DNA of 64,000 nt, from positions 1 to 64,000 of the forward strand of contig VYFX01000063.1 in NCBI GenBank assembly GCA_009842205.1, read 5' to 3'. Below the pieces are notes generated by a model. It was not told the origin of the DNA. It saw only the letters and a list, made by a program, of their open reading frames with translations, and did no database searches. Below, one piece after another: positions 8,870 to 18,796 of this stretch. Each line of letters starts with the position of its first letter. Position 1 is the first letter of the stretch. This stretch comes from Paracoccaceae bacterium. Lineage in GTDB: Bacteria; Pseudomonadota; Alphaproteobacteria; Rhodobacterales; Rhodobacteraceae. A program made the position numbers and the translations under genes.

Positions 8870-10258
8870 TTAGAAGCTGAACGACACAGACGCCTCAAGG
8901 GTGGTCTTGTCACTGGCCTTGGCAGAAAGGGTATAGTCTTCATCGGTATCACCCGACACTGCCATCAACTCCTCGGTATCATCCTTGTCAATCCCGGCCT
9001 TGAAGGTGGCTCCACCGCCAAGGTCATACGTGAAGTCAAGTTCGAACCTCTTGGATGTGGCTGAACCCGAAGGACCGTCGACAACGGAGATTTTCTTTTC
9101 CTGCTGGGAATATCCGACGATTATGGAGGCACCATCACCGGCGGGAATTGTAACCGAGGCACCCAGTCCAGTCCAGTCACCCGCAGCGACCGTAGCCATG
9201 GTGGTTGCGGCAGTACCAGTACCCTCATCCGGTGTAAGCATATAGCGAGCAACAACTAGCGATTGGTCACCAGCAGTAGCAGGATCAGAATCAGTTTGGG
9301 TAATGACCAAATAACCATCTTCTACTTCTACAGTACGACCGCCCGTGAGAGTAGTATCATCATCAATTCCAGTAACCCCACCAGGACCATCAGCAGTCTC
9401 TGCTTCATATGTAACAGTTACAGTCTCCTCTCTAGTAGCATCTGTTCCGTATCCAGCATTCCCCTGCACTGTGGGAACATGATAAGTGTACACTACGTCA
9501 CCAGCATCTAGCAAGTCATCGTCATTGGCATCAGAACGAGCGTCAGCAATGGATTCCATGAATGAGGCGGGCACAGCAGCTATCGGTCGGTCCACGCTTT
9601 CCTTGCTCTCGGATGTCGCATAGTAGACGGATGTTGACAAACCGGAAAAATCCGTGGTCATCCCGATGGCCAGGCCATCCTCTGAATCCATGCCGAGTCC
9701 AACACCGATCTGGCCGGCCGAAAACTTGACACCAGCCGACCAGTCATCAGAATCCAACTGCGGATCGGCCATGGTAACCCTGTACTCGATGCCCTGCATG
9801 CTTCCCGACAGCGAAACATCGGCATCGCCCCGGTCAATCCTGTCGTCGGCAAAACCAATGCCACCGGCCAGCAAGGCTCCGGGGTCATTGCCACCGAACT
9901 GCAGTTTCCAGGAGCCGTCTCCACCGCCAACATAGACATGCGAACCCTTGACAACGGGCGCGTCCTCTTCCCCGGTGTCATCCCTTATGGACATACCGGC
10001 TCCAAACACCAGACCACCGTCGGTGGTTCCCGAGGAACTGAATGTCACCTTGTATGCCCTGACCAGCGTAATGCTTTCAGCATCCGGCATTTTGTCGTCA
10101 TCGACATTCTTGACACCGATCTTCGCAGAACCTCCCAAAGCAACCGATGGAGCAGGTGCCTCCATCATCATCTCTTCATCCATCGCCTCTTCCTCCATGG
10201 CAAATGCAATGCTGCCGGAGAGTGCAAGGGCTGAAGCGAACACGATAAGTTTTCTCAT
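8870..10258 (-). CDS. outer-membrane porin, paralogue 3
   Basis: A 462-residue porin with a signal peptide (MRKLIVFASALALSGSIAFA), the linker EEEAMDEEMMMEAPAPS, a Gly-rich barrel and terminal Phe (SVSFSF). Barrel segments SSGTTDGGLVFGAGMS, GLGMDSEDGLAIGM and YDLGGGATFKAGIDKDD align with the other three porins. An insert of roughly 100 residues at about 235-350 is unique and Thr/Asp/Glu-rich, consistent with an extracellular loop. It is convergent with porin 2, shares the leader of all four porins, and shares longer upstream sequence with porin 4. Confidence 0.82.
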   Translation of the reverse strand: MRKLIVFASALALSGSIAFAMEEEAMDEEMMMEAPAPSVALGGSAKIGVKNVDDDKMPDAESITLVRAYKVTFSSSGTTDGGLVFGAGMSIRDDTGEEDAPVVKGSHVYVGGGDGSWKLQFGGNDPGALLAGGIGFADDRIDRGDADVSLSGSMQGIEYRVTMADPQLDSDDWSAGVKFSAGQIGVGLGMDSEDGLAIGMTTDFSGLSTSVYYATSESKESVDRPIAAVPASFMESIADARSDANDDDLLDAGDVVYTYHVPTVQGNAGYGTDATREETVTVTYEAETADGPGGVTGIDDDTTLTGGRTVEVEDGYLVITQTDSDPATAGDQSLVVARYMLTPDEGTGTAATTMATVAAGDWTGLGASVTIPAGDGASIIVGYSQQEKKISVVDGPSGSATSKRFELDFTYDLGGGATFKAGIDKDDTEELMAVSGDTDEDYTLSAKASDKTTLEASVSFSF

Positions 10259-10292
10259 TTTACCTATCCCTTTATCCTTGATAATATAAAGT
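10259..10292 (-). promoter_or_regulatory. conserved porin leader of porin 3
   Basis: The same leader as at 6474 and 20644. The copies at 10259 and 20644 also share the adjacent block AGTAATCAGGAGTAACAGGG on the plus strand. Confidence 0.6.
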
Positions 10293-10645
10293 AATCAGGA
10301 GTAACAGGGATTGTTGGGGATGCCTCAATTCCCCTCAAGAAAGCCTTATAAACCTTCTCAGACTAAGCAGGATCTTCACAATATTTGAATTTGAGAATCA
10401 TCGGATTTTACTGTCATGGCATGCTTAACTAAAAAATATTTTCCACCAACTATTCGAACCACACCTTGTGATTGAAGGAGATTATTGATTGCTAGACTTG
10501 GGCAAAAATAAGGATATCATCTAGGTGGTGTATTCTTTTGGAGAATAACAGCAACCACATGAATGATGAGGTATAGTGGTCTAATTTTTTTTTGGAAATG
10601 CCCTAAATAAATACAATTATTCAAAATTAATCAATTTATTTTCCC
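10293..10645. other. intergenic region upstream of porin 3 and manC
   Basis: About 350 bp with no gene. A block CAATATTTGAA...GAGAATCATCG at about 10379-10404 and an ACTATTCGAAC motif recur upstream of porin 4 (20762-20787 and beyond), so they are likely shared control elements. Divergent promoters for porin 3 and manC must lie here. Confidence 0.45.
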
Positions 10646-12058
10646 ATGAATCATAAAATCTGTCCTGTTGTACTATGTGGTGGTGTTGGTAAACGATTAT
10701 GGCCAGTATCTCGACAAACTTACCCCAAGCAATTTTCAAGGTTTCTGGGACAGCACAGTTTGTTTCAGAATACTGTAAACAGGTTCAATGATCCAAGATT
10801 TGAATCACCCCTAATTCTAACAAGCAATGAATACAGATTCATAATTGGAGAGCAGCTAAATCAAGCCGAAATTAGAAATTCTGGTATCATTGTTGAACCT
10901 AATCCGAGGGATACTGCACCTGCAATTTTGGCAGCCGCTTTGCAACTCAACAAGAAATCCGGAAATTCAATAATGCTGGTTCTCCCATCGGACCATTCAA
11001 TCGGTAATGAAGAAGAGTTGATTTCTTTGATTTACAATAGCCAAATATTTGTTGAGGCAGGAGAAATAATTACCATAGGCATTAAGCCTGACCGTTGTGA
11101 GACAGGATACGGTTGGATTGAACCTTCAGAAACAGGATATAAGAATAGTAACCTGTTCAGAGTAAAGCAATTTTATGAGAAACCAGAGTTGGAAAAGGCC
11201 GAATACTTTTACAAACAGGGTAAATTTCTTTGGAATTCTGGAATTTACTTATTTTCAACAGAGACAATTATTGAAGCATTCAAAGAATACTCTCCCAAAC
11301 TCTCGAAATATGTTTCTATAGCTGTTGAAAATTCAACAATGGATTTGGATTTCATTAGATTGGATGAAAAAAGCTGGAATTATATTGAACCGATTTCCAT
11401 TGATTTTGCTTTAATGGAAAAGGTTCCTAATATCTTGGTAACCCCATATGAATTTGGCTGGGATGATTTAGGTGATTGGAATGCCGTTTGGAGAGAAAAC
11501 CAAAAAGATCAAAATGGTATATCGTCCTCAGGGAATGTATTCTCATCCAAATGTAAAAATTCGTACCTTAGATCTGAAAATGCAAATCAAATATTGGTAG
11601 CACTTGGATGTGAAGATTTGGTTGTAGTGTCAACACCCGATGCGGTACTCGTTACCAAAACAGATCAAACACAAGATGTTAAAAATGTTGTGAATCAGCT
11701 CGAACTAGCCGGATATCCTCAAGCATGGCAAAATCTGGTCGAAAATAGGTATTGGGGTAAAGCTGAGACACTTTTAAACGAGGAAAAGGTACAAATAAAC
11801 CGACTAGAAATTAACCCCGGTAAAAATATTGTACTGCAGCGACATAGTTTCCGATCTGAACATTGGATAGTTCTCAAAGGTAAAGCCAGTATTGTCTTGG
11901 ATGACAAGAAGATTATTCTAAGGGAAAACCAGTCATTAAATGTACCAATGGGAGCAAAACACAGCTTAAGTAATTTAACGGATGAACCATTAATTATCGT
12001 TGAGGTGAAAACTGGAACCCAATTGGGTATGAATGATACTGAAAGGTTTGAGATTTAG
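10646..12058 (+). CDS. manC: mannose-1-phosphate guanylyltransferase / mannose-6-phosphate isomerase
   Basis: A 470-residue bifunctional enzyme of the ManC/CpsB/XanB type. The N-terminal nucleotidyltransferase signature GGVGKRLWPVSR is at 12-23 with PKQF at 27-30, then EPNPRDTAPAI, LPSDH and FLWNSGIY. The C-terminal cupin (about 370-470) is the mannose-6-phosphate isomerase domain, with RHSFRSEHWIVLKGKA and VPMGAKHSLSN. It makes GDP-mannose for capsule, O-antigen or fucose/rhamnose derivatives. It is separated from the other polysaccharide genes by porins 1-3, which suggests the locus has been rearranged. No strong ribosome-binding site is seen before the ATG. Confidence 0.93.
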   Translation: MNHKICPVVLCGGVGKRLWPVSRQTYPKQFSRFLGQHSLFQNTVNRFNDPRFESPLILTSNEYRFIIGEQLNQAEIRNSGIIVEPNPRDTAPAILAAALQLNKKSGNSIMLVLPSDHSIGNEEELISLIYNSQIFVEAGEIITIGIKPDRCETGYGWIEPSETGYKNSNLFRVKQFYEKPELEKAEYFYKQGKFLWNSGIYLFSTETIIEAFKEYSPKLSKYVSIAVENSTMDLDFIRLDEKSWNYIEPISIDFALMEKVPNILVTPYEFGWDDLGDWNAVWRENQKDQNGISSSGNVFSSKCKNSYLRSENANQILVALGCEDLVVVSTPDAVLVTKTDQTQDVKNVVNQLELAGYPQAWQNLVENRYWGKAETLLNEEKVQINRLEINPGKNIVLQRHSFRSEHWIVLKGKASIVLDDKKIILRENQSLNVPMGAKHSLSNLTDEPLIIVEVKTGTQLGMNDTERFEI

Positions 12059-12222
12059 AACTAAAACCAGATTCAATTGACTATATCAAAGTTATGATCC
12101 CTAATCCATTCTACGGATTATTTGAAACAAAACTCTTTACTAAACAATATTGGCTTTTGGTGGTCCTCATATGGTTTCCAAATACACTACCTGAAAACTT
12201 TTTAATCAACATTTTTGATCAA

Positions 12223-13092
12223 TCAATTCCTACCTTGATTTGGACCACATGCATCATGCCAAATCGAATAATTATCTTGAAAGTACTTTATAGCCAATTT
12301 ATTTGCAGCATGGCGATTATGACCCTCAATTACACTTCCCCCCAAACCTGCTATCCCAATATCCGATATATTTATTGGAACTCGAATTGAATTATCCTGC
12401 CAAATTCCAATTCCCTTAAGCTCAAGCAAGCCACTTAACCATACATCATCGACTGTCCAAACAACAGGTGGAATTTCAAAAGCATTCTTGTCAAAGAATT
12501 CAGGTTTAATTGATACCCCTCCATAACCTGCAGCAATATCAATATAACCAGATTCCTTACAATTTATTCGTGAAGGTTTTTTATAAGGTTTGCGGAATAT
12601 AAACTCCTTCAACTTTTGATTAATCCTACCACCCAAATATTCATAATTTTCGATTACCCTTAATTTAATAGCCCTAGGTAAGCGTTCATCTGAAGTATTG
12701 ATACCATACCTCTTCAATTGCCAACCAGTTGAGACAATTGCCTTATCGGGTAATTTTTCCGAAACTAAAATAAAAGACTTCAACCAATTTCGCTCCGGTA
12801 AACGGTCATCATCGCAATAAATAATTCGAGTTCTTGTTCCCCAATGCTCTTTTGCACAATACAAAACCTTCGTTGCCGGTCCCAAATCCTCGTCAACGAT
12901 TTTCAAGGCAACTCCCGGGGGTACTTCTGGAATTGTGAATGCATGCTCTGGGAATCTCCGATAGGACCGGGGTACAAAGACTTGTATTTCATCTGCCTGA
13001 TAATTCTGGTCTAATAAACATTTCAGTGCTTTGCCAAGATCCTTGAATCTTGGCGGTATTGAAGAAAGGGAAATTACAACTTTATCCTTCAT
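12223..13092 (-). CDS. glycosyltransferase-like protein (DDD motif)
   Basis: A 289-residue protein beginning VVISLSSIPPRFKDL, with RIIYCDDDRLPE placing an acidic DDD motif at 94-96. This pattern belongs to GT-A-like glycosyltransferases found in polysaccharide loci. A GGVSIKPEFF segment and VDDVWLSGLLELKG match the acceptor/catalytic part. No membrane helix is evident. Together with manC on the opposite strand it suggests a remaining piece of a surface-glycan locus. Substrate is unknown. The intact insertion sequence landed 48 bp upstream of its start and may have changed its promoter. Confidence 0.65.
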   Translation of the reverse strand: MKDKVVISLSSIPPRFKDLGKALKCLLDQNYQADEIQVFVPRSYRRFPEHAFTIPEVPPGVALKIVDEDLGPATKVLYCAKEHWGTRTRIIYCDDDRLPERNWLKSFILVSEKLPDKAIVSTGWQLKRYGINTSDERLPRAIKLRVIENYEYLGGRINQKLKEFIFRKPYKKPSRINCKESGYIDIAAGYGGVSIKPEFFDKNAFEIPPVVWTVDDVWLSGLLELKGIGIWQDNSIRVPINISDIGIAGLGGSVIEGHNRHAANKLAIKYFQDNYSIWHDACGPNQGRN

Positions 13093-13139
13093 GACCTTGA
13101 ATATTTAAAATATGACAATAGGAAAATACAATTATGATT

Positions 13140-13148
13140 TTGTATTGT
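13140..13148 (+). repeat. left target-site duplication of the insertion sequence
   Basis: TTGTATTGT immediately precedes the left inverted repeat and is repeated exactly at 14808-14816. Confidence 0.9.
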
Positions 13149-14807
13149 CAGTAATTCCCGCTAACTTTCCACTTTCCTGATTAATATAACCTGCCAAAGG
13201 GATAGGCAAGCGGTATCGAAGGGCTTTGCCCCCTTGATTCCCTTTTCCATTTCCAATCGACGCCAAAATCCGGTCCTGAGCACTTCCGGTACATGTGGCC
13301 CGGCTAAGGTTCGGCAAGGAGCAACTCCCCGTCCATTGCCCAGTCATTGTCCGACAGCAGGCGGTAAAGGGTTTCCCAATCGTTGAGGATGACACGGTAA
13401 AAGATCAACCGCATCTCCTCCCACATGTACTTCTTGCGTACCTGTTCCTTCAATGCCTTCTGGAAGTATGGACAACACAGTTGTTCCACCTGTTCAATCA
13501 GGAATACCAGCATGCAGAGATACGCCATCACGCTGGCGAGGTGTTGTTTGCCATGGCCGTAATTGTGCTCGAAATGGTAGCCATCCGGCTCGGATTTTAA
13601 CGTCTTGAAGGTTTCGTTTTCTATCTTCCACCTCGAACGGGCGGATTTCATCATGGTCATCATCCTTTCCTTGTTGAGGGGGAGGTCCGTTATCCAGGTC
13701 CAGTTGGTGGTTTCGCCATCCGGCCGGATCTCGGAATACTGGAGAACCGAGACCTCCAGGTCGAAATTGGCATCGTTCAGGGGAACATCGTGGTACCATC
13801 TGAACCTGTGGGTGACAACCCCTTTCGGGGTCCCTTCGGTATGGGTGTGGGTATGGGGATCGGGATGGCTGTCGATCCACTCGAACATCAGCTTGTGGTC
13901 TCCGTGCTTGACCCCGATGATGTAACGCAGGTCAAGATCCTGCAGATGCTTGATGTGGGGACCATTGGCAGCCAGGGCATCCTCGACGACAATCGTCCTG
14001 AGATGGGGATGTTCCTTTTTGTAGTCGGTGAGAAACCGCTTGGCGGCATTGCGTTCGCAATCGTTCTTCTCGCTGCCATCCTGCCTGGTGATCATCTCGG
14101 GAGCCAGGGGAATGACAATCCTGCTGCCCGGATGGACAAGGGCACCACCCATCATCTGGTGGTAGTAGCCGGTGGTACCATCCTTGTTTGCCTTGGTGCA
14201 GCAGGAGGAACAATGGACCTTGTTGGAACTGTAGTAACCGGTACCGTCAAGCGACAGCAGGTAGTGTCCCCCGAGCACCGTGAAGTGTTCCAGTCCCTTC
14301 GAACGTTGCAGGTTGGCAAGGACAGCACGGAAGGCAGAACGCAAATGGACCGGATCAATACGGTCGAGACGTTCCCTCAGGCAGGTGTCCGAAGGGGCCT
14401 TGTCAACGCCGAACAGGTTCCTGAGGTTCCCAACCACCGCACTCCTGGCTTTTTCGCCCCTGACCATCCGGTCAAAGTAAAGGAGGGACGGTGCCTTGAG
14501 CTTGAAAATGGCGGCACCTGACATCAGGCAGTCAACGATGGTGAAGCCGCGATGTCTGACGGGATCGGGAATGTCGGTGAAGGAGGTACGGATGGTCGAC
14601 AGGAGACCGGGTATGGAAGCATGCTTTCGAAAGCGGATCTTGGACATGGTACTGCTCGATTTTCGAATTTGTATTGGTTTGTTGTATTGGACATGATTTG
14701 CAAATTGGAAAAAAATGTTTCAATGGGGTTTGCGAAAAATAATTTTCGATGACTTCGTAAACCCCCAATACATGGGGGGGGGTAAAAAAATTAAGCGGGA
14801 ATTACTG
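13149..14807 (-). mobile_element. complete insertion sequence, 1659 bp
   Basis: Terminal inverted repeats CAGTAATTCCCGCT are identical over 14 bp at 13149-13162 and 14794-14807. Perfect 9-bp target duplications (TTGTATTGT) lie outside. One transposase gene fills the element. A 9-bp duplication fits IS4-like DDE elements. Identical duplications indicate a recent insertion. No passenger gene is present. Confidence 0.92.
13304..14647 (-). CDS. DDE transposase (IS4-like superfamily)
   Basis: A 447-residue transposase filling the insertion sequence. Probable catalytic residues are Asp134 in LSLDGTGYYSS, Asp223 in IVVEDALAANG and a late Glu in RWKIENETFKTLKS, which resembles the YREK-like signature of IS4 relatives. 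A four-Cys cluster (CSSCC) follows the first Asp. A conserved GYHFEHNYGHG stretch lies near the C-terminus. The frame is intact, so the element could be active. I recognise the family type, often left in the 'ISNCY' or IS4-like groups, but not the exact IS name. Confidence 0.85.
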   Translation of the reverse strand: MSKIRFRKHASIPGLLSTIRTSFTDIPDPVRHRGFTIVDCLMSGAAIFKLKAPSLLYFDRMVRGEKARSAVVGNLRNLFGVDKAPSDTCLRERLDRIDPVHLRSAFRAVLANLQRSKGLEHFTVLGGHYLLSLDGTGYYSSNKVHCSSCCTKANKDGTTGYYHQMMGGALVHPGSRIVIPLAPEMITRQDGSEKNDCERNAAKRFLTDYKKEHPHLRTIVVEDALAANGPHIKHLQDLDLRYIIGVKHGDHKLMFEWIDSHPDPHTHTHTEGTPKGVVTHRFRWYHDVPLNDANFDLEVSVLQYSEIRPDGETTNWTWITDLPLNKERMMTMMKSARSRWKIENETFKTLKSEPDGYHFEHNYGHGKQHLASVMAYLCMLVFLIEQVEQLCCPYFQKALKEQVRKKYMWEEMRLIFYRVILNDWETLYRLLSDNDWAMDGELLLAEP

Positions 14808-14816
14808 TTGTATTGT
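14808..14816 (+). repeat. right target-site duplication of the insertion sequence
   Basis: An exact copy of the 9-bp sequence TTGTATTGT found at 13140-13148. Confidence 0.9.
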
Positions 14817-15137
14817 TAGATACGCAAAGATACAACCCAATCAGATTATGTATTTCCAATACGTATTGATAGTAATATCCAGAAGATTTTAAGCAATTAT
14901 AAAAAAATATAATGTTGGTAAAATTGGGTGACCATCGTATTGAAAATTATACAGTAATATGATTATTTATCCATTTATCAGAATAGCGGATGAGGCAGTA
15001 TTCTTATCCACGGGATAATTGACACCCTGTGGTGTATAAAGTTTCTTTTGTCATTATTTACTTTATCACTCAACTACTCATCCTCAAGCAGTGGGTGGAA
15101 GAATCGTGCACAAAATGGAAATTCGCATGATTTTGAA

Positions 15138-15175
15138 GGTCTAAGGATAACATTGAGGATGATGTTATCCAGACC
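15138..15175. other. long stem-loop upstream of waaA
   Basis: GGTCT-AA-GGATAACAT pairs with ATGTTATCC-AGACC around an 8-nt loop, making a 14-bp stem with a 2-nt bulge. No T-tract follows on either strand, so it is not a simple terminator. It lies about 120 bp before the waaA start in a 480-bp AT-rich gap (14817-15298) in which nothing else is recognised. Confidence 0.55.
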
Positions 15176-15298
15176 GCTTGAAATTTAATCCCTAATTTAT
15201 CTTTGTGATTTTGGGTAGACAGATATATAAGCACCCAGATGAAGTAAGCGGGTGAATTCCAACCCGTATAAATAAGCAATAGAATTAAGTGGTAGAAG

Positions 15299-16579
15299 GT
15301 GACAGAATCCCATTTGTTGAATGCCTATTTGTTCCTTACCAATAATATATCAGGATTGGCAAGGGTGATTGCCCTATACAGGACAAAACAAGGGATTGAA
15401 GATCCAAACCGCGTTCAGGAACGTTTGGGCATCCCTTCAGCCAGTCGCAAAAGGGGTACCTTGATTTGGTTTCATTCAGCCAGTGTAGGTGAAACCTTAC
15501 TTGTGTTGTCCCTGATTGAGAAAACTTCAAAAATTTTCCCTAACCAAAATATTTTACTTACAACACAAACCGTTTCGTCCGGGAAAATGGTCACATCAAA
15601 GCTTACCGAAAATGTTGTACATCAATATCTACCCTACGATTTGTTGCCTGGTGTAAGGAGATTCCTGTATCATTGGCAACCTTCGGTTGGTATCCTTGTT
15701 GAAAGCGAGTTTTGGCCGGTATTGATTTCGGAAGCAGATCATCAAAACATACCACTTTTGGTCATTAATGGAAAAATGACAGGAAAATCATTCAATAGAT
15801 GGAAGAGATTTCCAAAGTTTACCCAAGTCCTATTCGATAAAATAAACCTGTTTTTGGTTCAGTCCCCTAAAATCAAATCAAGGTTTTCAGAACTGGGAGT
15901 AAATCCAGACAAGCAAGTTGTTACAGGGCAGTTGAAACAGGAATCGAAACCACTTTCCCATGACCCTGAAGTATTTTCCAATCTGAACGAATATTTTCAA
16001 AACAAACAAGTATGGGTTGCTGCTTCCACCCACGAGGGGGAGGAAGAAATCATTGCAGAAACCCATATCAAGTTGTCTAGCAATACCGGCAACAATTTCC
16101 ATTTGATTTTGGTTCCACGTTATCCAGAAAGAGGTAGGGAGATAGCGGAACTGTTAAATACCTATGGTTTAAACTCGGTACTAAGGTCGAAAGGGGAATT
16201 GCCTGGTGAACTTGATACCGTTTACATTGCGGATACCATGGGTGAGTTGGGCTTATGGTACAGGTTGGCCAAAGTTAGTTTTATTGGAGGTTCCTTGGTT
16301 CATAAAGGTGGTCACAATCCTTACGAACCGGCTCTTCTGGAATGCCCAATCATACATGGGAAATATTATGAGAATTTCTCGGCAGAATATGAACAACTCA
16401 AGGAACAGGGTGGATCCCAAATGGTTAACAATTCAAAGGAACTTGCCGAAGCTATTGAAAGGGCCTTGGACCCTCAAAACCGTTTAAGTTATATCAACAA
16501 TGCCAAAGTATTGGGGCAGGGTTGTAAGAACGATGCAGTTGATAAAACTTTTGATGTGATCAAGAGTTTTATCAACTAG
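15299..16579 (+). CDS. waaA: 3-deoxy-D-manno-octulosonic acid (Kdo) transferase
   Basis: A 426-residue GT30 enzyme that attaches Kdo from CMP-Kdo to lipid A at the inner membrane. The N-terminal signature WFHSASVGE carries the catalytic Glu65. Later motifs include ILVESEFWP, LINGKMTGKSFNRW, WVAASTHEGEEE, LVPRYPERG and SFIGGSLVHKGGHNPYEPA. The start is a GTG at 15299: an in-frame TAG at 15293-15295 excludes anything longer. The N-terminal hydrophobic stretch (about 5-28) would dock it to the membrane. It is convergent with pnp, with only 24 bp between the stops and no obvious terminator. Confidence 0.95.
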   Translation: MTESHLLNAYLFLTNNISGLARVIALYRTKQGIEDPNRVQERLGIPSASRKRGTLIWFHSASVGETLLVLSLIEKTSKIFPNQNILLTTQTVSSGKMVTSKLTENVVHQYLPYDLLPGVRRFLYHWQPSVGILVESEFWPVLISEADHQNIPLLVINGKMTGKSFNRWKRFPKFTQVLFDKINLFLVQSPKIKSRFSELGVNPDKQVVTGQLKQESKPLSHDPEVFSNLNEYFQNKQVWVAASTHEGEEEIIAETHIKLSSNTGNNFHLILVPRYPERGREIAELLNTYGLNSVLRSKGELPGELDTVYIADTMGELGLWYRLAKVSFIGGSLVHKGGHNPYEPALLECPIIHGKYYENFSAEYEQLKEQGGSQMVNNSKELAEAIERALDPQNRLSYINNAKVLGQGCKNDAVDKTFDVIKSFIN

Positions 16580-16603
16580 CAAATATCAATTTTGCCAAGA
16601 ATA

Positions 16604-18685
16604 CTAATTTGCCTTGTTCATGGATAATTGGAACTTACCTCTGTCATCAATTTTGGTAAGTTTGACTTTTACTTCCTGACCTTCACTCAATACCTCGGAA
16701 GGATGACCAAGTCTTCTATTGGTGATCTGGCTTATATGGACTAAACCATCTCTTTTACCCATGAAGTTAACAAAGGCACCGAAGTCCATTATCTTGACAA
16801 CCTTTCCAGTGTATATCTTGCCGACCTCAGGTACGGCTACAATCTCTTCGATCATGCTGGAGGCCTTTTCCAAGGCATTTCCATCTGGTGAAGCAATTCT
16901 AACGATACCATCATCGTTGATTTCAATCTTAGCGCCGGATACTTCGGTAATTTCACGAATGACCTTTCCTCCAGATCCTATGACTTCCCTGATTTTATCC
17001 ACGGGTATTTTCTTGGAAATGATTCTGGGAGCAAATTCGGAAAACTCACCGACACCCGATATGGCTTTCGACATTTCTCCCAAGATATGCATTCTTGCTT
17101 CTCTGGCCTGATCGAGTGCCTGGGACATGATTTCCGGTGTAATACCGGCAACCTTGATATCCATCTGCAAGGAGGTAACACCATTTTTGGTTCCTGCAAC
17201 CTTGAAATCCATATCACCAAAATGGTCTTCGCCACCCAGAATATCCGTAAGTACTGCAAACTTGCCATCTTCACCCAAGATCAGGCCCATTGCGACACCT
17301 GCAACATGACCCTTCAAGGGAACAGCTGCCTCCATCATCGAAAGGGAAGCTCCACAAACCGTTGCCATGGATGACGAACCATTTGATTCCGTGATTTCCG
17401 ATACCACCCTTATTGTATAGGGAAATTGGTCTGGTTCAGGCAAAACCGGTTTCAAGGCGCGCCAAGCTAGTTTGCCATGTCCGATTTCCCTTCTGCCCGG
17501 AGGTCCAAGCCGGCCTGTTTCCCCAACAGAATAAGGTGGGAAGTTATAGTGGAGAAGGAAGTTCTCCCTGAAATTCCCATGAAGGGCATCAACTATTTGT
17601 TCATCATCCCCTGTCCCAAGGGTGGTCATAACCAAAGCCTGGGTTTCACCACGGGTGAACAAGGCCGAGCCATGTGGTCTCGAAAACAATCCCACCTCAC
17701 ATTCGATGGGTCTGACTTGTGTTAATGATCGATTATCTATTCTACGACCATTTTCCAGGATATTGTTTCGCAGGATTCCTGACTCAAGCTTTTTGATCTG
17801 GCCGGAAATTTCCCGCTCCGAATATTCTTCCTCAAGTTCGGATTTTATTTTTTCCTTTGCTTGTGATATTGCATCCTGTCTTTCTGCCTTTTGGGAAATT
17901 TCGTATGCATCAGCAATCAAGCCCTGCCCAATGGAAGTTACTTTCTCGTTGAGCTCATCCGTTTCCGCTGGAATAAACTCATATTGAGGTTTGTTCACCT
18001 CATTTTTGAGTTCGTTGATCATGTCAATGACCGGTTGCATATTCTCGTGACCAAAAACCACGGCACCAAGCATTTCTTCTTCCGTCAATTCATAAGCAAT
18101 GGATTCGACCATCATGACCGCTTCAGAAGTCCCAGCTACCACCAAATCCAATTTTTGGCCATTCCCCATTTGTTCTATTTCGCTAATGGAGGGGTTGAGG
18201 ATGAATTCACCGTTGGCAAAGCCTATCCTTGTAGCACCAATGGGACCTAGAAAAGGTGCACCAGAAATTGCCAAAGCCGCCGATGAGGCAACCATGGCCA
18301 GAATGTCAGGATCATTCTCCAAATCATGTGAAAGTACAGAGCAAACTATATCCACTGGATTTTTAAACCCTTCGGGAAACAATGGCCTGATAGGACGATC
18401 AATCAGGCGTGATATCAATGTACTGGCATCCGAGGGTTTGGCTTCCCGTTTGAAAAATCCTCCAGGGATTTTACCGGAGGAATAGTATTTCTCCTGGTAA
18501 TTGACGGTCAGTGGAAAAAAATCCAGCTCACTGTTTTGTTTCTTGTCGAAGGTAACGGCAGCCATGACACATGTTTCACCCAAGGTTGCCATTACACATC
18601 CATCTGCCTGTCTTGCAATCTTGCCGGTTTCAAGAGTAAGCGTTTGCCCACCCCACTCAATCGCTTTTGTAATTATATTAAACAT
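16604..18685 (-). CDS. pnp: polynucleotide phosphorylase
   Basis: A 693-residue 3'-5' exoribonuclease that phosphorolyses RNA as a trimer and joins the degradosome. Two RNase PH domains frame an alpha-helical linker. Landmarks are [12 protein letters not shown] and [16 protein letters not shown] in the first, and [10 protein letters not shown] and [15 protein letters not shown] in the second. A KH domain with [12 protein letters not shown] follows near 560-610, and an S1 domain ([21 protein letters not shown]) ends the protein. Length is standard. It follows rpsO in the classic ribosomal protein S15-PNPase order, with a stem-loop between. Confidence 0.97.
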   Translation of the reverse strand: MFNIITKAIEWGGQTLTLETGKIARQADGCVMATLGETCVMAAVTFDKKQNSELDFFPLTVNYQEKYYSSGKIPGGFFKREAKPSDASTLISRLIDRPIRPLFPEGFKNPVDIVCSVLSHDLENDPDILAMVASSAALAISGAPFLGPIGATRIGFANGEFILNPSISEIEQMGNGQKLDLVVAGTSEAVMMVESIAYELTEEEMLGAVVFGHENMQPVIDMINELKNEVNKPQYEFIPAETDELNEKVTSIGQGLIADAYEISQKAERQDAISQAKEKIKSELEEEYSEREISGQIKKLESGILRNNILENGRRIDNRSLTQVRPIECEVGLFSRPHGSALFTRGETQALVMTTLGTGDDEQIVDALHGNFRENFLLHYNFPPYSVGETGRLGPPGRREIGHGKLAWRALKPVLPEPDQFPYTIRVVSEITESNGSSSMATVCGASLSMMEAAVPLKGHVAGVAMGLILGEDGKFAVLTDILGGEDHFGDMDFKVAGTKNGVTSLQMDIKVAGITPEIMSQALDQAREARMHILGEMSKAISGVGEFSEFAPRIISKKIPVDKIREVIGSGGKVIREITEVSGAKIEINDDGIVRIASPDGNALEKASSMIEEIVAVPEVGKIYTGKVVKIMDFGAFVNFMGKRDGLVHISQITNRRLGHPSEVLSEGQEVKVKLTKIDDRGKFQLSMNKAN

Positions 18686-18758
18686 CTACTTCTTTCTTGT
18701 ACCCTCCCTGATTGATCAAAGATTGAACAATTCCTTAATGGAGGGAAAATAATTTATG

Positions 18759-18780
18759 GGTCCATTCACGTAAATGGACC
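18759..18780 (-). promoter_or_regulatory. rpsO-pnp intergenic stem-loop
   Basis: GGTCCATT and AATGGACC form a perfect 8-bp stem around a 6-nt loop, 16 bp after the rpsO stop. On the transcribed strand only a weak T-rich stretch follows (CATAAATTATTTT). It may be a partial terminator. It may instead be the processing hairpin known between rpsO and pnp in enterics, where RNase III and PNPase control pnp expression. Confidence 0.65.
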
Positions 18781-18796
18781 TGGTTGAATATTCGGG

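Noticed and set aside
9938..10289. Long plus-strand frames opposite porin 3
   Set aside because: They are shadow frames of the Gly/Ala-rich porin coding sequence.
12094..12390. 98-codon plus-strand frame after manC
   Set aside because: It overlaps the 3' end of the minus-strand glycosyltransferase and is hydrophobic by AT bias only.
13790..14521. 243-codon plus-strand frame inside the insertion sequence
   Set aside because: It is antisense to the intact transposase, has no known domain and is explained by base composition on the opposite strand.
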